Shown piece after piece: positions 8,593 through 16,549 of a DNA stretch of 64,000 nt (position 1 is its first letter; each line of letters begins with the position of its first letter). Location: contig QQUF01000022.1 of assembly GCA_008501735.1 (NCBI GenBank), forward strand, positions 35,034 through 99,033, read 5' to 3'. Both the position numbers and the translations under genes were made by a program. The notes under the pieces were generated by a model that was not told the DNA's origin, did no database searches, and saw only the letters and a list, made by a program, of their open reading frames with translations. This stretch comes from Calditrichota bacterium. Its GTDB lineage: Bacteria; CLD3.

Positions 8593-9465
8593 CTATACAA
8601 AAACCGAACGCAATTTAGACGTGAAATATAATAAAGGTTTACTTAATTGTAGAAGTAATTTTTCTTGAGGGTAATGTTTTTTAAGGTAGTCAAAAAAAGA
8701 CTCGTGAAGTGCCTTAATCATCTTTTTTCTCACTTTGTAAATGCTTGCACCTTTGACGTGAAGGACTTCTGACTCTGCCAAGAAATAGATTTTCCACTTT
8801 GCCCTTTTTATCCGAAAACAAAAATCAACGTCATTAAAAAACATCGGAAAATTTTCATCTAAAAGTCCGATTTCTTCTAAAACTTGATTCTTTACCAAAA
8901 GTGCCGCTCCTTGTGGTTGGTCAACTTCACAAGTTTCGTTGTGTGTAAAATTAGGCATTTTGTATGAACTGAAAAAATTACTCTTAGGAAAAATTCTGCT
9001 AAGCAAAAACATCTCGAAAAATAAAGTTCTAAATGTTGGGAAACGCCGACAGGAAGGCTGAATACTCTTGTCTAAGTTCAAAAGTTTTGGTGCAACGGCT
9101 CCCACTTTTTCATTCTCTTCTAAAAAAGTGATAAGTTTTTCAATCGAATTTTTAGTCAAAATCGTGTCAGGATTTAAGAGCATTTTAAACTTCCCTTGGG
9201 AAATTTGAAGCCCTTGATTAGTTCCTCTTGCGAACTTTAGATTTTCTGAATTTGCAATTAATTTTGTTTCTGGGAATTTTTTTATGACTTCCAAAGTGGA
9301 GTCGGAAGAAGCGTTGTCAACAACAATTGCTTCAAATGAACAGCTAACTTCTGAGAAAATCGAACTTAAACAATTGCCGATTTCGTTTTCGCTGTTCCAA
9401 GTAACAATGACAAAAGAAACATCTATTTTTTCTTTTTCCCTTCTGCTTCTTGAAGTTCTTTCCAA
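8593..9465 (-). CDS. Family 2 glycosyltransferase (rhamnosyltransferase-like)
   Basis: About 290 residues. GT-A fold marks are SFVIVTWNSENEIGNCLSSI, EAIVVDNASSDST, NLKFARGTNQGL and the divalent-metal/nucleotide motif LLNPDT. CEVDQPQGAALLVKN, the acceptor region, and MFFNDVDFCFRIKRAKW follow, as in WbbL-type rhamnosyl/glucosyl transferases. The enzyme transfers a sugar from a nucleotide donor to a cell-surface glycan at the cytoplasmic membrane face. The start is uncertain: TTG 9465 overlaps the upstream gene by 43 bases, and no ATG is available in frame before the first strand. An ATA near 9426, after AGAAGG, is the only other option. The fold itself begins at about residue 15. Confidence 0.85.
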   Translation of the reverse strand: MERTSRSRREKEKIDVSFVIVTWNSENEIGNCLSSIFSEVSCSFEAIVVDNASSDSTLEVIKKFPETKLIANSENLKFARGTNQGLQISQGKFKMLLNPDTILTKNSIEKLITFLEENEKVGAVAPKLLNLDKSIQPSCRRFPTFRTLFFEMFLLSRIFPKSNFFSSYKMPNFTHNETCEVDQPQGAALLVKNQVLEEIGLLDENFPMFFNDVDFCFRIKRAKWKIYFLAESEVLHVKGASIYKVRKKMIKALHESFFDYLKKHYPQEKLLLQLSKPLLYFTSKLRSVFV

Positions 9466-10898
9466 AGTTTTTCGTACTTTTTAATTTCTTGGTCGTATTT
9501 GCTTGTCTTTTCAGAATTCTTACGAGACTTCAAAATCGAAATTGCCTTGTCATAAAGTTCCTGTTCTGCATAAATTTTCACAAGGTAAAGTGAGTTAATC
9601 TGACCTTTTGAATCAAGCGAAGGTTTTGTTTTTTTCGGTTCAATTTTCTTAGGTTCTTCTCCACTAATTTTTGGCTCGAAAAGTTCTTCAACACTTTCTT
9701 CTTCGAAATTGATAAAATCTTCGGAATACTCTTCTGTTTCCTCCTCTTGAAGTGCCTCACCAAGAACAGACTTAAAATCTTCTGGATTTCCAAGCCCAAA
9801 ATTTTCGTCAGGAATTTCGTCTGTAACTTTTGAGTCTAAAGGTGGAAGTTCTGATGAATCTTCCAAATCTTCTTCTGACTCTTCTTCTGAAAGTTCTTCC
9901 AACTTTTCAGAATTCTGGGTTTCCTTTGCCTCACTAATTGCTTTCAATCGCTCAAGTCGTTTTGCTTGCAAAAGTTTCGCTTCCTCGACTTTGTCAGAAT
10001 CCGAAACAACTTCCTGTTTTTCCTCTTCGAGAGGTGGAAGTTCATCGTCGTCAACAGAAAATTCATCTTCTTCAAAAGCCTCAGGTAATTCGTAAACATC
10101 AGTTTCAGTGGTTTCTAGCGACTCTTCAACAAGTTTTTCTAAAGGAGGAAGTTCGTCATCGTCAATTGAAAGTTCATCTTCTTCAAAGGTTTCAGAAAGT
10201 TCATAGACATCAGTTTCGGTAGCTTCTAAAGGCTCTTTCCCAACTTTGTCTAAAGGAGGAAGTTCGTCGTCAACAGAAATTATTTCTTCTTCAAAAATTT
10301 CAGGAGGTGTTAAAGGCTCTTCTTGTTTGCGACCAATATTTTTAAGACGAGCAAGTATTTTTGTTTGAGCGTCTTGAGCATCTTCAACTTTTTCGATTTC
10401 TCCAATTGGTTTTTCTAAAATCTCTTTTGTCGCAACGTTTGAAGATTCTTGGAAAGCAGAAGATTTGTCTTCGATTAAACTGTCTAACCCAGCTGCGACC
10501 TCGAAATTTTTGATTTCTCTCGCATACTTTTGATTAAATCTATCTTTTTGTAAAGCATTGCGAAAGGCTTCAAGTGCTAAAGAATTATTGGCTGTTTTTT
10601 TATAAATTATCGCTTCTAACTCAAAGGTCATTGCAAGAGTTGGAGCTATCTTTTTAAGTTCTTCAAGTTCCTTTAAGGCTTCTTCATAATTTCTTGTTTT
10701 GATAAGAGCGTTCACCAAAACAATTCTCGTCGAAATGTTTTCAGGTTCTTTGCTTAAAAGAAGCGAGCAGTTAAACTTCGCCTCTTCGAAAAGTTCCATT
10801 TTCAGATAGTTGTCAGCCAATCTACCTAAAAGTAGAGAGCTTGGATTTGCCTTAATTAACTCCGTTAGGATTTCAATTTCTTTGACCAAATTCGGCAT
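9423..10898 (-). CDS. TPR protein with long acidic region containing tandem ELPPL repeats
   Basis: 491 residues with no signal peptide. Residues 1-135 are TPR-like helices (LLGRLADNYLKMELFEEAKF, then NYEEALKELEELKKIAP). Residues about 200-300 are very acidic and carry a repeated unit of about 39 residues, each ending near DDELPPL with TETDVYEL in the middle. Two units are almost identical, and further partial ones end in ELPPLD. The C-terminus (about 420-491) returns to a helical TPR-like segment (LYLVKIYAEQELYDKAISIL) and a basic tail, EAEGKKKK. A TPR-acidic linker-TPR layout suggests a cytoplasmic scaffold. It sits between a lipoprotein gene and a glycosyltransferase, so a role in surface assembly is possible but unproven. 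Confidence 0.75.
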   Translation of the reverse strand: MPNLVKEIEILTELIKANPSSLLLGRLADNYLKMELFEEAKFNCSLLLSKEPENISTRIVLVNALIKTRNYEEALKELEELKKIAPTLAMTFELEAIIYKKTANNSLALEAFRNALQKDRFNQKYAREIKNFEVAAGLDSLIEDKSSAFQESSNVATKEILEKPIGEIEKVEDAQDAQTKILARLKNIGRKQEEPLTPPEIFEEEIISVDDELPPLDKVGKEPLEATETDVYELSETFEEDELSIDDDELPPLEKLVEESLETTETDVYELPEAFEEDEFSVDDDELPPLEEEKQEVVSDSDKVEEAKLLQAKRLERLKAISEAKETQNSEKLEELSEEESEEDLEDSSELPPLDSKVTDEIPDENFGLGNPEDFKSVLGEALQEEETEEYSEDFINFEEESVEELFEPKISGEEPKKIEPKKTKPSLDSKGQINSLYLVKIYAEQELYDKAISILKSRKNSEKTSKYDQEIKKYEKLWKELQEAEGKKKK

Positions 10899-10921
10899 AA
10901 AAAATATTTAGAACCTATCTT

Positions 10922-11788
10922 TTAGATGTTGTCTTTTGAAAAAAGAAAGTTTGATCCAACAGTTTTACCTGAATTCAAATTAACCGTTTTTGTTTCACCA
11001 TCAACTTTAACCTGTACAAACCAAAGGTCTTCAGAATGTGAAAGGTAAATGTAATAATTTCCTTTTGGAAGTGGTGTGTCAGCACTGTTTTCAAAAGTAA
11101 AAGAAAACTTACTTCCTCTTTTCCCTTTGATTGAAGTTTCTTTTAGCGAGTGAGCAAGAATCAAGTTTCTAAGCCTTGTGTTATATTCATCAACTGTTTT
11201 TTGAATATTGACTCCACCACCAGTTTCTGTTCCGTCTTTTAATTGCTCGTCTATTTTTTTTCTTTTTTCGATAATGTTTGTAATTTGTCTAACGATTCCT
11301 GAAAGTTCGCCAAGAAAGAATTTTTCAGCTTCTTTCTTTACTTCTGGAGCAAGTCCGATACTACTTGAGTAAGTTTCCAAATATTTTGAAAAAAGTTTTG
11401 GGTCACTTCCTGCTTGAACAGTAGTTTCAAATTTTTTAAAAAGAACGTTATCGAATTTTTTTCTAGCTTCTGGAGCTTGTTTGGTTTTTTCTAATTTTTT
11501 CCAAAGTCTTTGCCTTTCGTTTTCAAGTTTCTCGTCTTCTGCAATAAGCAAAGCTCTTAGCGAGTCGCCTTGTTCGGCAGAATTTGCGATTAAATCTTTA
11601 AACTGCTGACGTAATTTTTCGATTTCAGAAGAGATTTCAGGTTTGATTAGGTAAACTTTTTTATTTAAAATCTCACTATCAGTGCTTGGAACTGAACCGC
11701 TAATTGTTCCTTTTTGAGTTTCCTCATCTCCACAAGCAAACAAAAGTATTCCTGAAAAAAGAGTTAAGATTAAGTTTCTAAGAGTCAT
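10922..11788 (-). CDS. Lipoprotein with coiled-coil middle and beta C-terminal domain
   Basis: 288 residues from ATG 11788, with GAGG about ten bases before. The N-terminus TLRNLILTLFSGILLFACGD is a lipoprotein signal peptide with lipobox LFAC. Mature residues 40-190 are charged and helical (LRQQFKDLIANSAEQGDSLR, then EDEKLENERQRLWKKLEKTK), likely coiled coil. Residues 200-288 are beta-rich (GSKFSFTFENSADTPLPKGN, then YYIYLSHSEDLWFVQVKVDG), like a carboxypeptidase-regulatory or Fn3-type module. The function is not recognised. It lies 14 bases after the phosphatidyltransferase fusion and 23 before the TPR gene, so it is probably part of one envelope operon. Confidence 0.7.
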   Translation of the reverse strand: MTLRNLILTLFSGILLFACGDEETQKGTISGSVPSTDSEILNKKVYLIKPEISSEIEKLRQQFKDLIANSAEQGDSLRALLIAEDEKLENERQRLWKKLEKTKQAPEARKKFDNVLFKKFETTVQAGSDPKLFSKYLETYSSSIGLAPEVKKEAEKFFLGELSGIVRQITNIIEKRKKIDEQLKDGTETGGGVNIQKTVDEYNTRLRNLILAHSLKETSIKGKRGSKFSFTFENSADTPLPKGNYYIYLSHSEDLWFVQVKVDGETKTVNLNSGKTVGSNFLFSKDNI

Positions 11789-11802
11789 TTAGGTAGTGCT
11801 CC

Positions 11803-13401
11803 TCAATTTGAATTGAATAAAATTAAACTTTTTGGTATTTCTTTAAAAGTAGGAACTAAAAGTTCAAAATCTCTCGAATCGGCTTCACATCGAATTGAGT
11901 AAACTTTTCCGTCGTACTCAAAAAGAAACTCAATTAAAGAAATTTCTCTTCCGCTTCGCCACTTTTTGTAAGTAACAAAATTGAAATTTACACCATTAAA
12001 GAAAAATATATCTTCTTTAATTTTGGCTTTTGTTATTTTTTCTAAATTTAACTCCTCATTTGCCTCTCCCCAAAAATAAATTGAAATTTTGGAAGCTGCA
12101 TCTTTGAACTCCCAAAATTGAGCCAATTTTTCTTCACCTCTAAACTTTCCATTTTTTCTCCAACCAATAGGGTACCTTAAGGAAAATCTGTGATTCCGTG
12201 AAATAAAGAGTTCGTCTAAAGGTAGCGACTCACCATCTTCTTCTGACTCAGGAAGTTCAAACGAAAAAGTATTGAACATTTGCTCAAACTCAGGCAAAAA
12301 TTGCTGTGAATACTCAGAAGGGCATTGAAAATTAACGATGAGTTTGTGGTCAGAAAAGTCAAAGACGTAAACAATTTTTCTTAATTTATCTTCAGCTTGG
12401 TTATTAAAATACTCAAGTTTGTAAGTTGAAATTCCGTTAATTTCAATAATCTTATCAGAAATTTTCGCAGAGTTTTCAAAAAATAAATCTGTTTTCTTCG
12501 TCTTAAGGGTCTCCTTAAACTCTTCAAGTTTGTGAATATTTCTAATGTTTTGAATGCTAAAAAATGCCATTTGTGAACGAGCGGAGGAAACTGAAATTAT
12601 ATTTTTGAAAAACCGAATTTCAACAAAGGCTCTTGTTGAGTCGTTTAGATCAGGAAAAGCCATTTCTGTTGCTTTCCAACTTTTGTTTCTTTCAAATGTC
12701 ACTCCAACTTCTTCATTCACGTAAGTTTCAAAAATAGTTTCGCCCTTCTCTTCTAAATTTTTGTTGTAAACCTCAAAAATTTTTTCAGTTTCTGATTTCT
12801 CTTGGGCAAAGCTTTGGGCTGTGAAACAGGTTAGAAACAAAAGCAAAAGAGTTTTTGCAATTTTTTCTGCTTCAAGTGTTTTTAAAAAAAGTTTTGTGTA
12901 GGAAAATGTTGAGGCTAAAATCAAAACTGCTCCAATGTAAACGAAAATTATTCCTATTTCGGGTTTATTCAAAATATAAAAAATCACAACAAGCACGAAA
13001 ATATTTACAGTAACCTTACCAAGCATATTCGAAGAAATAACGCTTTTCCTTTTTCCAAAGACAAAAATAGAGGCAATAATTATTCCAATATCTCTTGCAA
13101 GAAGAATTCCAAAGAACCAAATTGGAATCGGGTTTACTCGGTAAAGTGCCAAGTAACCCAAAACAAAAATTGCACAGAGTTTGTCAGCAACAGGATCAAT
13201 GATTTTCCCAAATTCTGAGACTTGATTTAATTTACGGGCAAAATATCCATCAAGAAAGTCTGTCAACCCTCCAAGAAAGACAAAAAACAAAGCGTAATAA
13301 TTTCCCGTTTCCGTTTCCCAAGAAAGAAAATAAAGTAGAGGTGGAATCAGCAAAATTCGGCTGAAACTAAGAAAATTGGAAATATTTAAAATCTTACCCA
13401 A
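11803..13401 (-). CDS. CDP-alcohol phosphatidyltransferase (PgsA-like) fused to a large exported domain
   Basis: 532 residues from a TTG start. Residues 1-178 are a complete CDP-alcohol phosphatidyltransferase. The whole catalytic signature is present: D48-x2-D51-G52-x2-A55-R56-x8-G65-x3-D69-x3-D73, with about six membrane segments. Such enzymes condense CDP-diacylglycerol with glycerol-3-phosphate (PgsA) or another alcohol. Residues 181-200 (IAKTLLLLFLTCFTAQSFAQ) look exactly like a signal peptide with a cleavage site after FAQ. Residues 201-532 hold two soluble repeats of PsbP/DUF1795 flavour (GVTFERNKSWKATE and FSLRYPIGWRKNGK). The frame is continuous, so this is either a true fusion with a seventh membrane helix or two overlapping genes with an ATT-type internal start at 12861. 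The family's usual length is about 180 residues. Confidence 0.8.
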   Translation of the reverse strand: MGKILNISNFLSFSRILLIPPLLYFLSWETETGNYYALFFVFLGGLTDFLDGYFARKLNQVSEFGKIIDPVADKLCAIFVLGYLALYRVNPIPIWFFGILLARDIGIIIASIFVFGKRKSVISSNMLGKVTVNIFVLVVIFYILNKPEIGIIFVYIGAVLILASTFSYTKLFLKTLEAEKIAKTLLLLFLTCFTAQSFAQEKSETEKIFEVYNKNLEEKGETIFETYVNEEVGVTFERNKSWKATEMAFPDLNDSTRAFVEIRFFKNIISVSSARSQMAFFSIQNIRNIHKLEEFKETLKTKKTDLFFENSAKISDKIIEINGISTYKLEYFNNQAEDKLRKIVYVFDFSDHKLIVNFQCPSEYSQQFLPEFEQMFNTFSFELPESEEDGESLPLDELFISRNHRFSLRYPIGWRKNGKFRGEEKLAQFWEFKDAASKISIYFWGEANEELNLEKITKAKIKEDIFFFNGVNFNFVTYKKWRSGREISLIEFLFEYDGKVYSIRCEADSRDFELLVPTFKEIPKSLILFNSN

Positions 13402-13437
13402 AGTCTTTTGTCAAATTCAGAAATTAAAAGTTCAGAA

Positions 13438-13486
13438 TTGCCGACTTTAGTCGGTTAGGGAATACAAAACCGACTAAAGTCGGCAA
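13438..13486. repeat. Inverted repeat with 17-bp perfect arms
   Basis: TTGCCGACTTTAGTCGG (13438-13454) is the exact reverse complement of 13470-13486, with a 15-base spacer. Each arm is also nearly self-complementary (CCGACT/AGTCGG). It lies between two minus-strand genes, next to a second repeat at 13514. It is possibly a terminator, but more complex than needed for one. Confidence 0.85.
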
Positions 13487-13513
13487 TCCATTTCGTTTGA
13501 GAATAGAAAACAA

Positions 13514-13563
13514 GAGCACAGCCTTTAGCTGTTTGCAATACTAACAGCCTAAAGGCTGTGCTC
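13514..13563. repeat. Inverted repeat, CAGCCTTTAGGCTG family
   Basis: The arms GAGCACAGCCTTTAGCTGTT (13514-13533) and 13543-13563 pair over 20 bases with one extra C in the second arm. The core AGCCTAAAGGCTG and the flanking GGAG/CTCC recur at 44371-44396. This makes it a dispersed intergenic element rather than a private terminator of the flavoprotein gene that ends at 13582. Confidence 0.8.
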
Positions 13564-13581
13564 CTAAAATTGTTTAAGAAT

Positions 13582-14763
13582 TTATCCTAAAAATATCTTT
13601 GTTACTTCCCAAATTAGTTTTGGTTGGAAACGAACTGCTGTTTTAAAAACATTAAACAAAGTTCTTTTTTCGGGAGGCATTTTGACAAGAATTTCAGCAG
13701 TTTGGTTAAGTTGTCCGTCAGTTAATTTTGCCGTAAACTCTTTAACTTTGTAAAACCTGTCGTTTAGTTTGCCGACAGTTTTTTTCCACTCTTTGTCGTA
13801 ATTTGAAAGCATCTTTTTAGAAACATCGTTTTTACGAATCGCTTCACCGATTACTTTTCCAGCGATTCTTCCTGCTTTCATTGCGTTGACAATTCCTCCA
13901 CCAGTCATTGGGTTTACTTGGTGAGCAGTGTCTCCGACAAGAACAATTCCGTTTCCAGAAAGTTCACTCATACTTTCGGTACAAGGAACACCACCAAGTG
14001 TAGTTGTAATTTCAGAAGCATTAGGAAATTTTTCTGCTATGTACTCGTCAAGATATTTTTTTGGGGATTTTTTGCCTGAGTATTTTCCTGAAATTCCGAT
14101 TCCAACGTTTGCTTGTCCGTCACCTTTAGGAAAAACCCAAATGTAACCTCCAGGACATTTTTCAGTTGAAAGGAAAAAATCTATAACACCGTCTTTTACG
14201 TCAATGTTTGCGAGGTGAGCTTGGTAACAAGTTTCCATATCTTTCATTTTTATCACAGTCTTGAAACCTGCCCAACGACCAACTCTTCCCTCAACTCCAT
14301 CAGCAGCAACAACAACTTTTGCTTTGACTGTTCGCTCTTCTTCCGATTGATAACGATATTTTACACCACTTACATAGTCTCCGTCAAAAGTCAGTCCCGT
14401 AACATAACTTCTTGTTTGAATTTTTGCACCAGAACGAATCGCCATCAAAGCAAGTTCTTGGTCAAACATTTTTCTGTGAAGAACGTAACCCGAGCCTTCT
14501 GCTGAAGATTCAACGATTGTTCCGTTTGGAGAAATAAGTCTGAATGTTTTTACAGTCGAAGCAATCATCGGCATTCCGTCAGGATTCGGAATAAATTCCT
14601 TCAAACCTGCTCCACCAACAGCTTCACCACATCTTACAGGAATTCCAATTTCTCTGTCTTTTTCTAAAACAAGTACTTTTAAACCTTCCTCGGCAGCAAA
14701 TTTCGCAGCCATAGTTCCACCTGGTCCACCGCCAACTACGACAACATCAAATTCTTCTTGCAA
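13582..14763 (-). CDS. Geranylgeranyl reductase-family FAD-dependent oxidoreductase
   Basis: 393 residues from TTG 14763 with AAAAGGT seven bases before it. FAD-binding marks are VVVVGGGPGGTMAAKFAAEE (Rossmann GxGxxG and E), VRCGEAVGG (the family's GE/Cys loop), VVVAADGVEGRVGRWAG (the ADG motif) and GIVLVGDTAHQVNPMTGGGI (the GD motif that contacts FAD ribose). CPGGYIWVFPKGDGQANVGIG is the (Y/F)xWxFP signature of geranylgeranyl reductases. Members saturate isoprenoid chains in chlorophyll, archaeal lipids or menaquinone (MenJ). Immediately upstream in the same unit is a two-cluster ferredoxin, the expected electron donor. With no photosynthesis genes here, quinone or membrane-lipid chain reduction is the best guess. 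Confidence 0.9.
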   Translation of the reverse strand: MQEEFDVVVVGGGPGGTMAAKFAAEEGLKVLVLEKDREIGIPVRCGEAVGGAGLKEFIPNPDGMPMIASTVKTFRLISPNGTIVESSAEGSGYVLHRKMFDQELALMAIRSGAKIQTRSYVTGLTFDGDYVSGVKYRYQSEEERTVKAKVVVAADGVEGRVGRWAGFKTVIKMKDMETCYQAHLANIDVKDGVIDFFLSTEKCPGGYIWVFPKGDGQANVGIGISGKYSGKKSPKKYLDEYIAEKFPNASEITTTLGGVPCTESMSELSGNGIVLVGDTAHQVNPMTGGGIVNAMKAGRIAGKVIGEAIRKNDVSKKMLSNYDKEWKKTVGKLNDRFYKVKEFTAKLTDGQLNQTAEILVKMPPEKRTLFNVFKTAVRFQPKLIWEVTKIFLG

Positions 14764-14787
14764 ACTAAATACCTTTTTGTTTTTGTT

Positions 14788-14961
14788 CTATTCCGCTTTA
14801 TACAGAACTTCAATTGGACAAATTTTTATACACATATCACAATCAATACAAATTTCGTGAACAACCGCAATGTGAGAGTCTGAAAGTTCGATACAATCTA
14901 CTGGACAAACTCCAACACAAGTTCCGCAGAAGTCGCATTTATCTTGTTTAATGCCAATCAC
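14788..14961 (-). CDS. 2[4Fe-4S] ferredoxin, 57 residues
   Basis: Short gene read directly from the sequence, from GTG 14961 (AAAGG seven bases before) to TAG 14788. It contains two cluster motifs, CDFCGTCVGVCPVDCIEL and CIDCDMCIKICPIEVLY, each Cx2Cx2-3Cx3CP, so eight cysteines bind two cubane clusters. It is 24 bases upstream of the geranylgeranyl-reductase-family gene in the same direction and probably shares its transcript. In methanogens a ferredoxin adjacent to geranylgeranyl reductase supplies its electrons, which supports the same partnership here. Confidence 0.92.
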   Translation of the reverse strand: MIGIKQDKCDFCGTCVGVCPVDCIELSDSHIAVVHEICIDCDMCIKICPIEVLYKAE

Positions 14962-15161
14962 TTAAATGCCTTTGCTAAATTTTTCAATTACTCTATTCAA
15001 TTAGGGTGCAAAATATAAGTTAAACTTTAAAGAAATTGCATAAGTTTAAGGCTTTTTTTTGAAAATTGAAAATTTATTCTAATCTCTTTTTTACAGTTGT
15101 AAAAGAATTTTCTATATTGGGCAAATTTCTGATTAGAAAAAATTAAGAGATTGAATAAAAA

Positions 15162-15503
15162 ATGTACACTTACAGAGCAAAAGTAACAAGAGTTGTTGAC
15201 GGAGACACGGTTGATGTTAACGTTGATTTAGGTTTCGGAGTTTTTTCAAGACAAAGATTTCGTTTGGCAGAAATTGACGCTCCCGAAACTCACCGAAGGA
15301 AAAAAGATAGTGAAGAGTATAAAGCAGGAATGAAAAGTAAAGAATGGTTGGAATCAAAAGTCTTGGAAACTGAAATCATTGTCAAAACAAACAAAGACAA
15401 AAAAGGTGCTTACGGAAGATACATTGCTCACCTTTTTCTTAAAGACGAAGAAACCTCCCTAAACAATCAAATGTTAGAGCTCGGACTCGCAAAAAAATAC
15501 TAA
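15162..15503 (+). CDS. Thermonuclease (staphylococcal nuclease-like) family protein
   Basis: 113 residues, a minimal SNase domain. RVVDGDTVDVNVDLG carries the calcium-binding Asp, FRLAEIDAPETHRR the first catalytic Arg and calcium Asp region, and KGAYGRYIAHLF the second catalytic Arg. It ends LGLAKKY. There is no signal peptide or lipobox, unlike many secreted thermonucleases, so it is likely cytoplasmic and resembles phage-type or housekeeping SNase domains. It is transcribed divergently from the ferredoxin/flavoprotein pair and lies 13 bases before the E1-alpha gene. Confidence 0.88.
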   Translation: MYTYRAKVTRVVDGDTVDVNVDLGFGVFSRQRFRLAEIDAPETHRRKKDSEEYKAGMKSKEWLESKVLETEIIVKTNKDKKGAYGRYIAHLFLKDEETSLNNQMLELGLAKKY

Positions 15504-15516
15504 AAATGAGGACTCA

Positions 15517-16533
15517 ATGGCAGATTTTAAATTGACCAAAATCGCAGCAAAATACAAAATCAAAACAAAGTCAAGTCTCAGCCGTGAACGGAAACTTGAA
15601 CTTTACCACTTTATGCTTTTGACAAGAGCTTTAGACGACAGAATCGCAAATCTGTATCGACAAAGCAAAGTTTTTGGTGGAGTTTACGGAGGAAGAGGTG
15701 AAGAAGCAACCGCAGTTGGTGCGACTTTCGCTCTTGAAAAAGATGACGTAATTGCTCCAATGATTCGAAATGCAGGAGCTCTTTATGTCAAAGGACTTGA
15801 CCCAAAAAGATTTCTCGCAAACTTTCTCGGAAAAGTTACAGGACCAAGCAAAGGTAAAGACGGAAACACTCACTTTGGTGACTTGGAACTTGGAATTTTT
15901 GCTCCGATTTCTATGCTTTCAGCAATGATTCCAACTTGTTGTGGAGCTGCAATGACTTTCAAAATGCGAGGCGAAAAACGTGTCGCATTAACTTGGACAG
16001 GCGACGGAGCTTCAAGTCTTGGAGATTTTCACGAAGGAATAAATCTTGCGGCTGTTCAAAATCTTCCGCTTGTTCTTTTCATTCAAAACAATCAGTACGC
16101 TTACTCAACTCCAACAAGACTGAATTGCGTTGCAAAAGACTTTGTTGACAAAGCTGTTGGCTACGGAATTGAAGGAGTTCAAGTTGACGGAAACGATGTT
16201 TTGGCAGTTTACGAAGTAGCTAAAAAAGCAATCGATAAAGCAAGAAACGGAGGAGGTCCTACTTTAATCGAATCAATTACGATGCGAATGAAAGGACATG
16301 CAGAACACGACGACTTTTTCTACGTTCCAAAAGACTTTTACAACGAATGGCTGAAAAAAGACCCTATTGTTCGTTTTGAAAATTATTTGCACGAAAATGA
16401 AAATGTTACTTTAGACGAGTTCCAAAAACTAAATGACAAAGTAAAAGACATTGTTGACGAAGCCGAAAAATTTGCCTTAGAAAGTCCTTACCCTGTTGGT
16501 GAAGACGCAGCAAAAGGTGTTTACGCAGATTAG
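15517..16533 (+). CDS. Pyruvate/2-oxoacid dehydrogenase E1 component, alpha subunit
   Basis: 338 residues, normal for a heterotetrameric E1-alpha. The thiamine-diphosphate motif runs from G162-D163-G164 (TGDGASSLGDFHEGINLAAV) to the double Asn in LVLFIQNNQYAYST. KGKDGNTHFGDLELGIFAPI is the substrate-entry loop and MRMKGHAEHDDFFYVP the phosphorylation-loop-like region of the family. It decarboxylates a 2-oxoacid and passes the acyl group to E2 lipoyl arms. The beta subunit, E2 and E3 are not adjacent; a lipoprotein gene follows. Pyruvate, acetoin and branched-chain specificities cannot be told apart from sequence alone, so no symbol is given. Ribosome site GAGGA precedes ATG 15517. Confidence 0.9.
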   Translation: MADFKLTKIAAKYKIKTKSSLSRERKLELYHFMLLTRALDDRIANLYRQSKVFGGVYGGRGEEATAVGATFALEKDDVIAPMIRNAGALYVKGLDPKRFLANFLGKVTGPSKGKDGNTHFGDLELGIFAPISMLSAMIPTCCGAAMTFKMRGEKRVALTWTGDGASSLGDFHEGINLAAVQNLPLVLFIQNNQYAYSTPTRLNCVAKDFVDKAVGYGIEGVQVDGNDVLAVYEVAKKAIDKARNGGGPTLIESITMRMKGHAEHDDFFYVPKDFYNEWLKKDPIVRFENYLHENENVTLDEFQKLNDKVKDIVDEAEKFALESPYPVGEDAAKGVYAD

Positions 16534-16549
16534 ACTAAAAGAATTAAAA

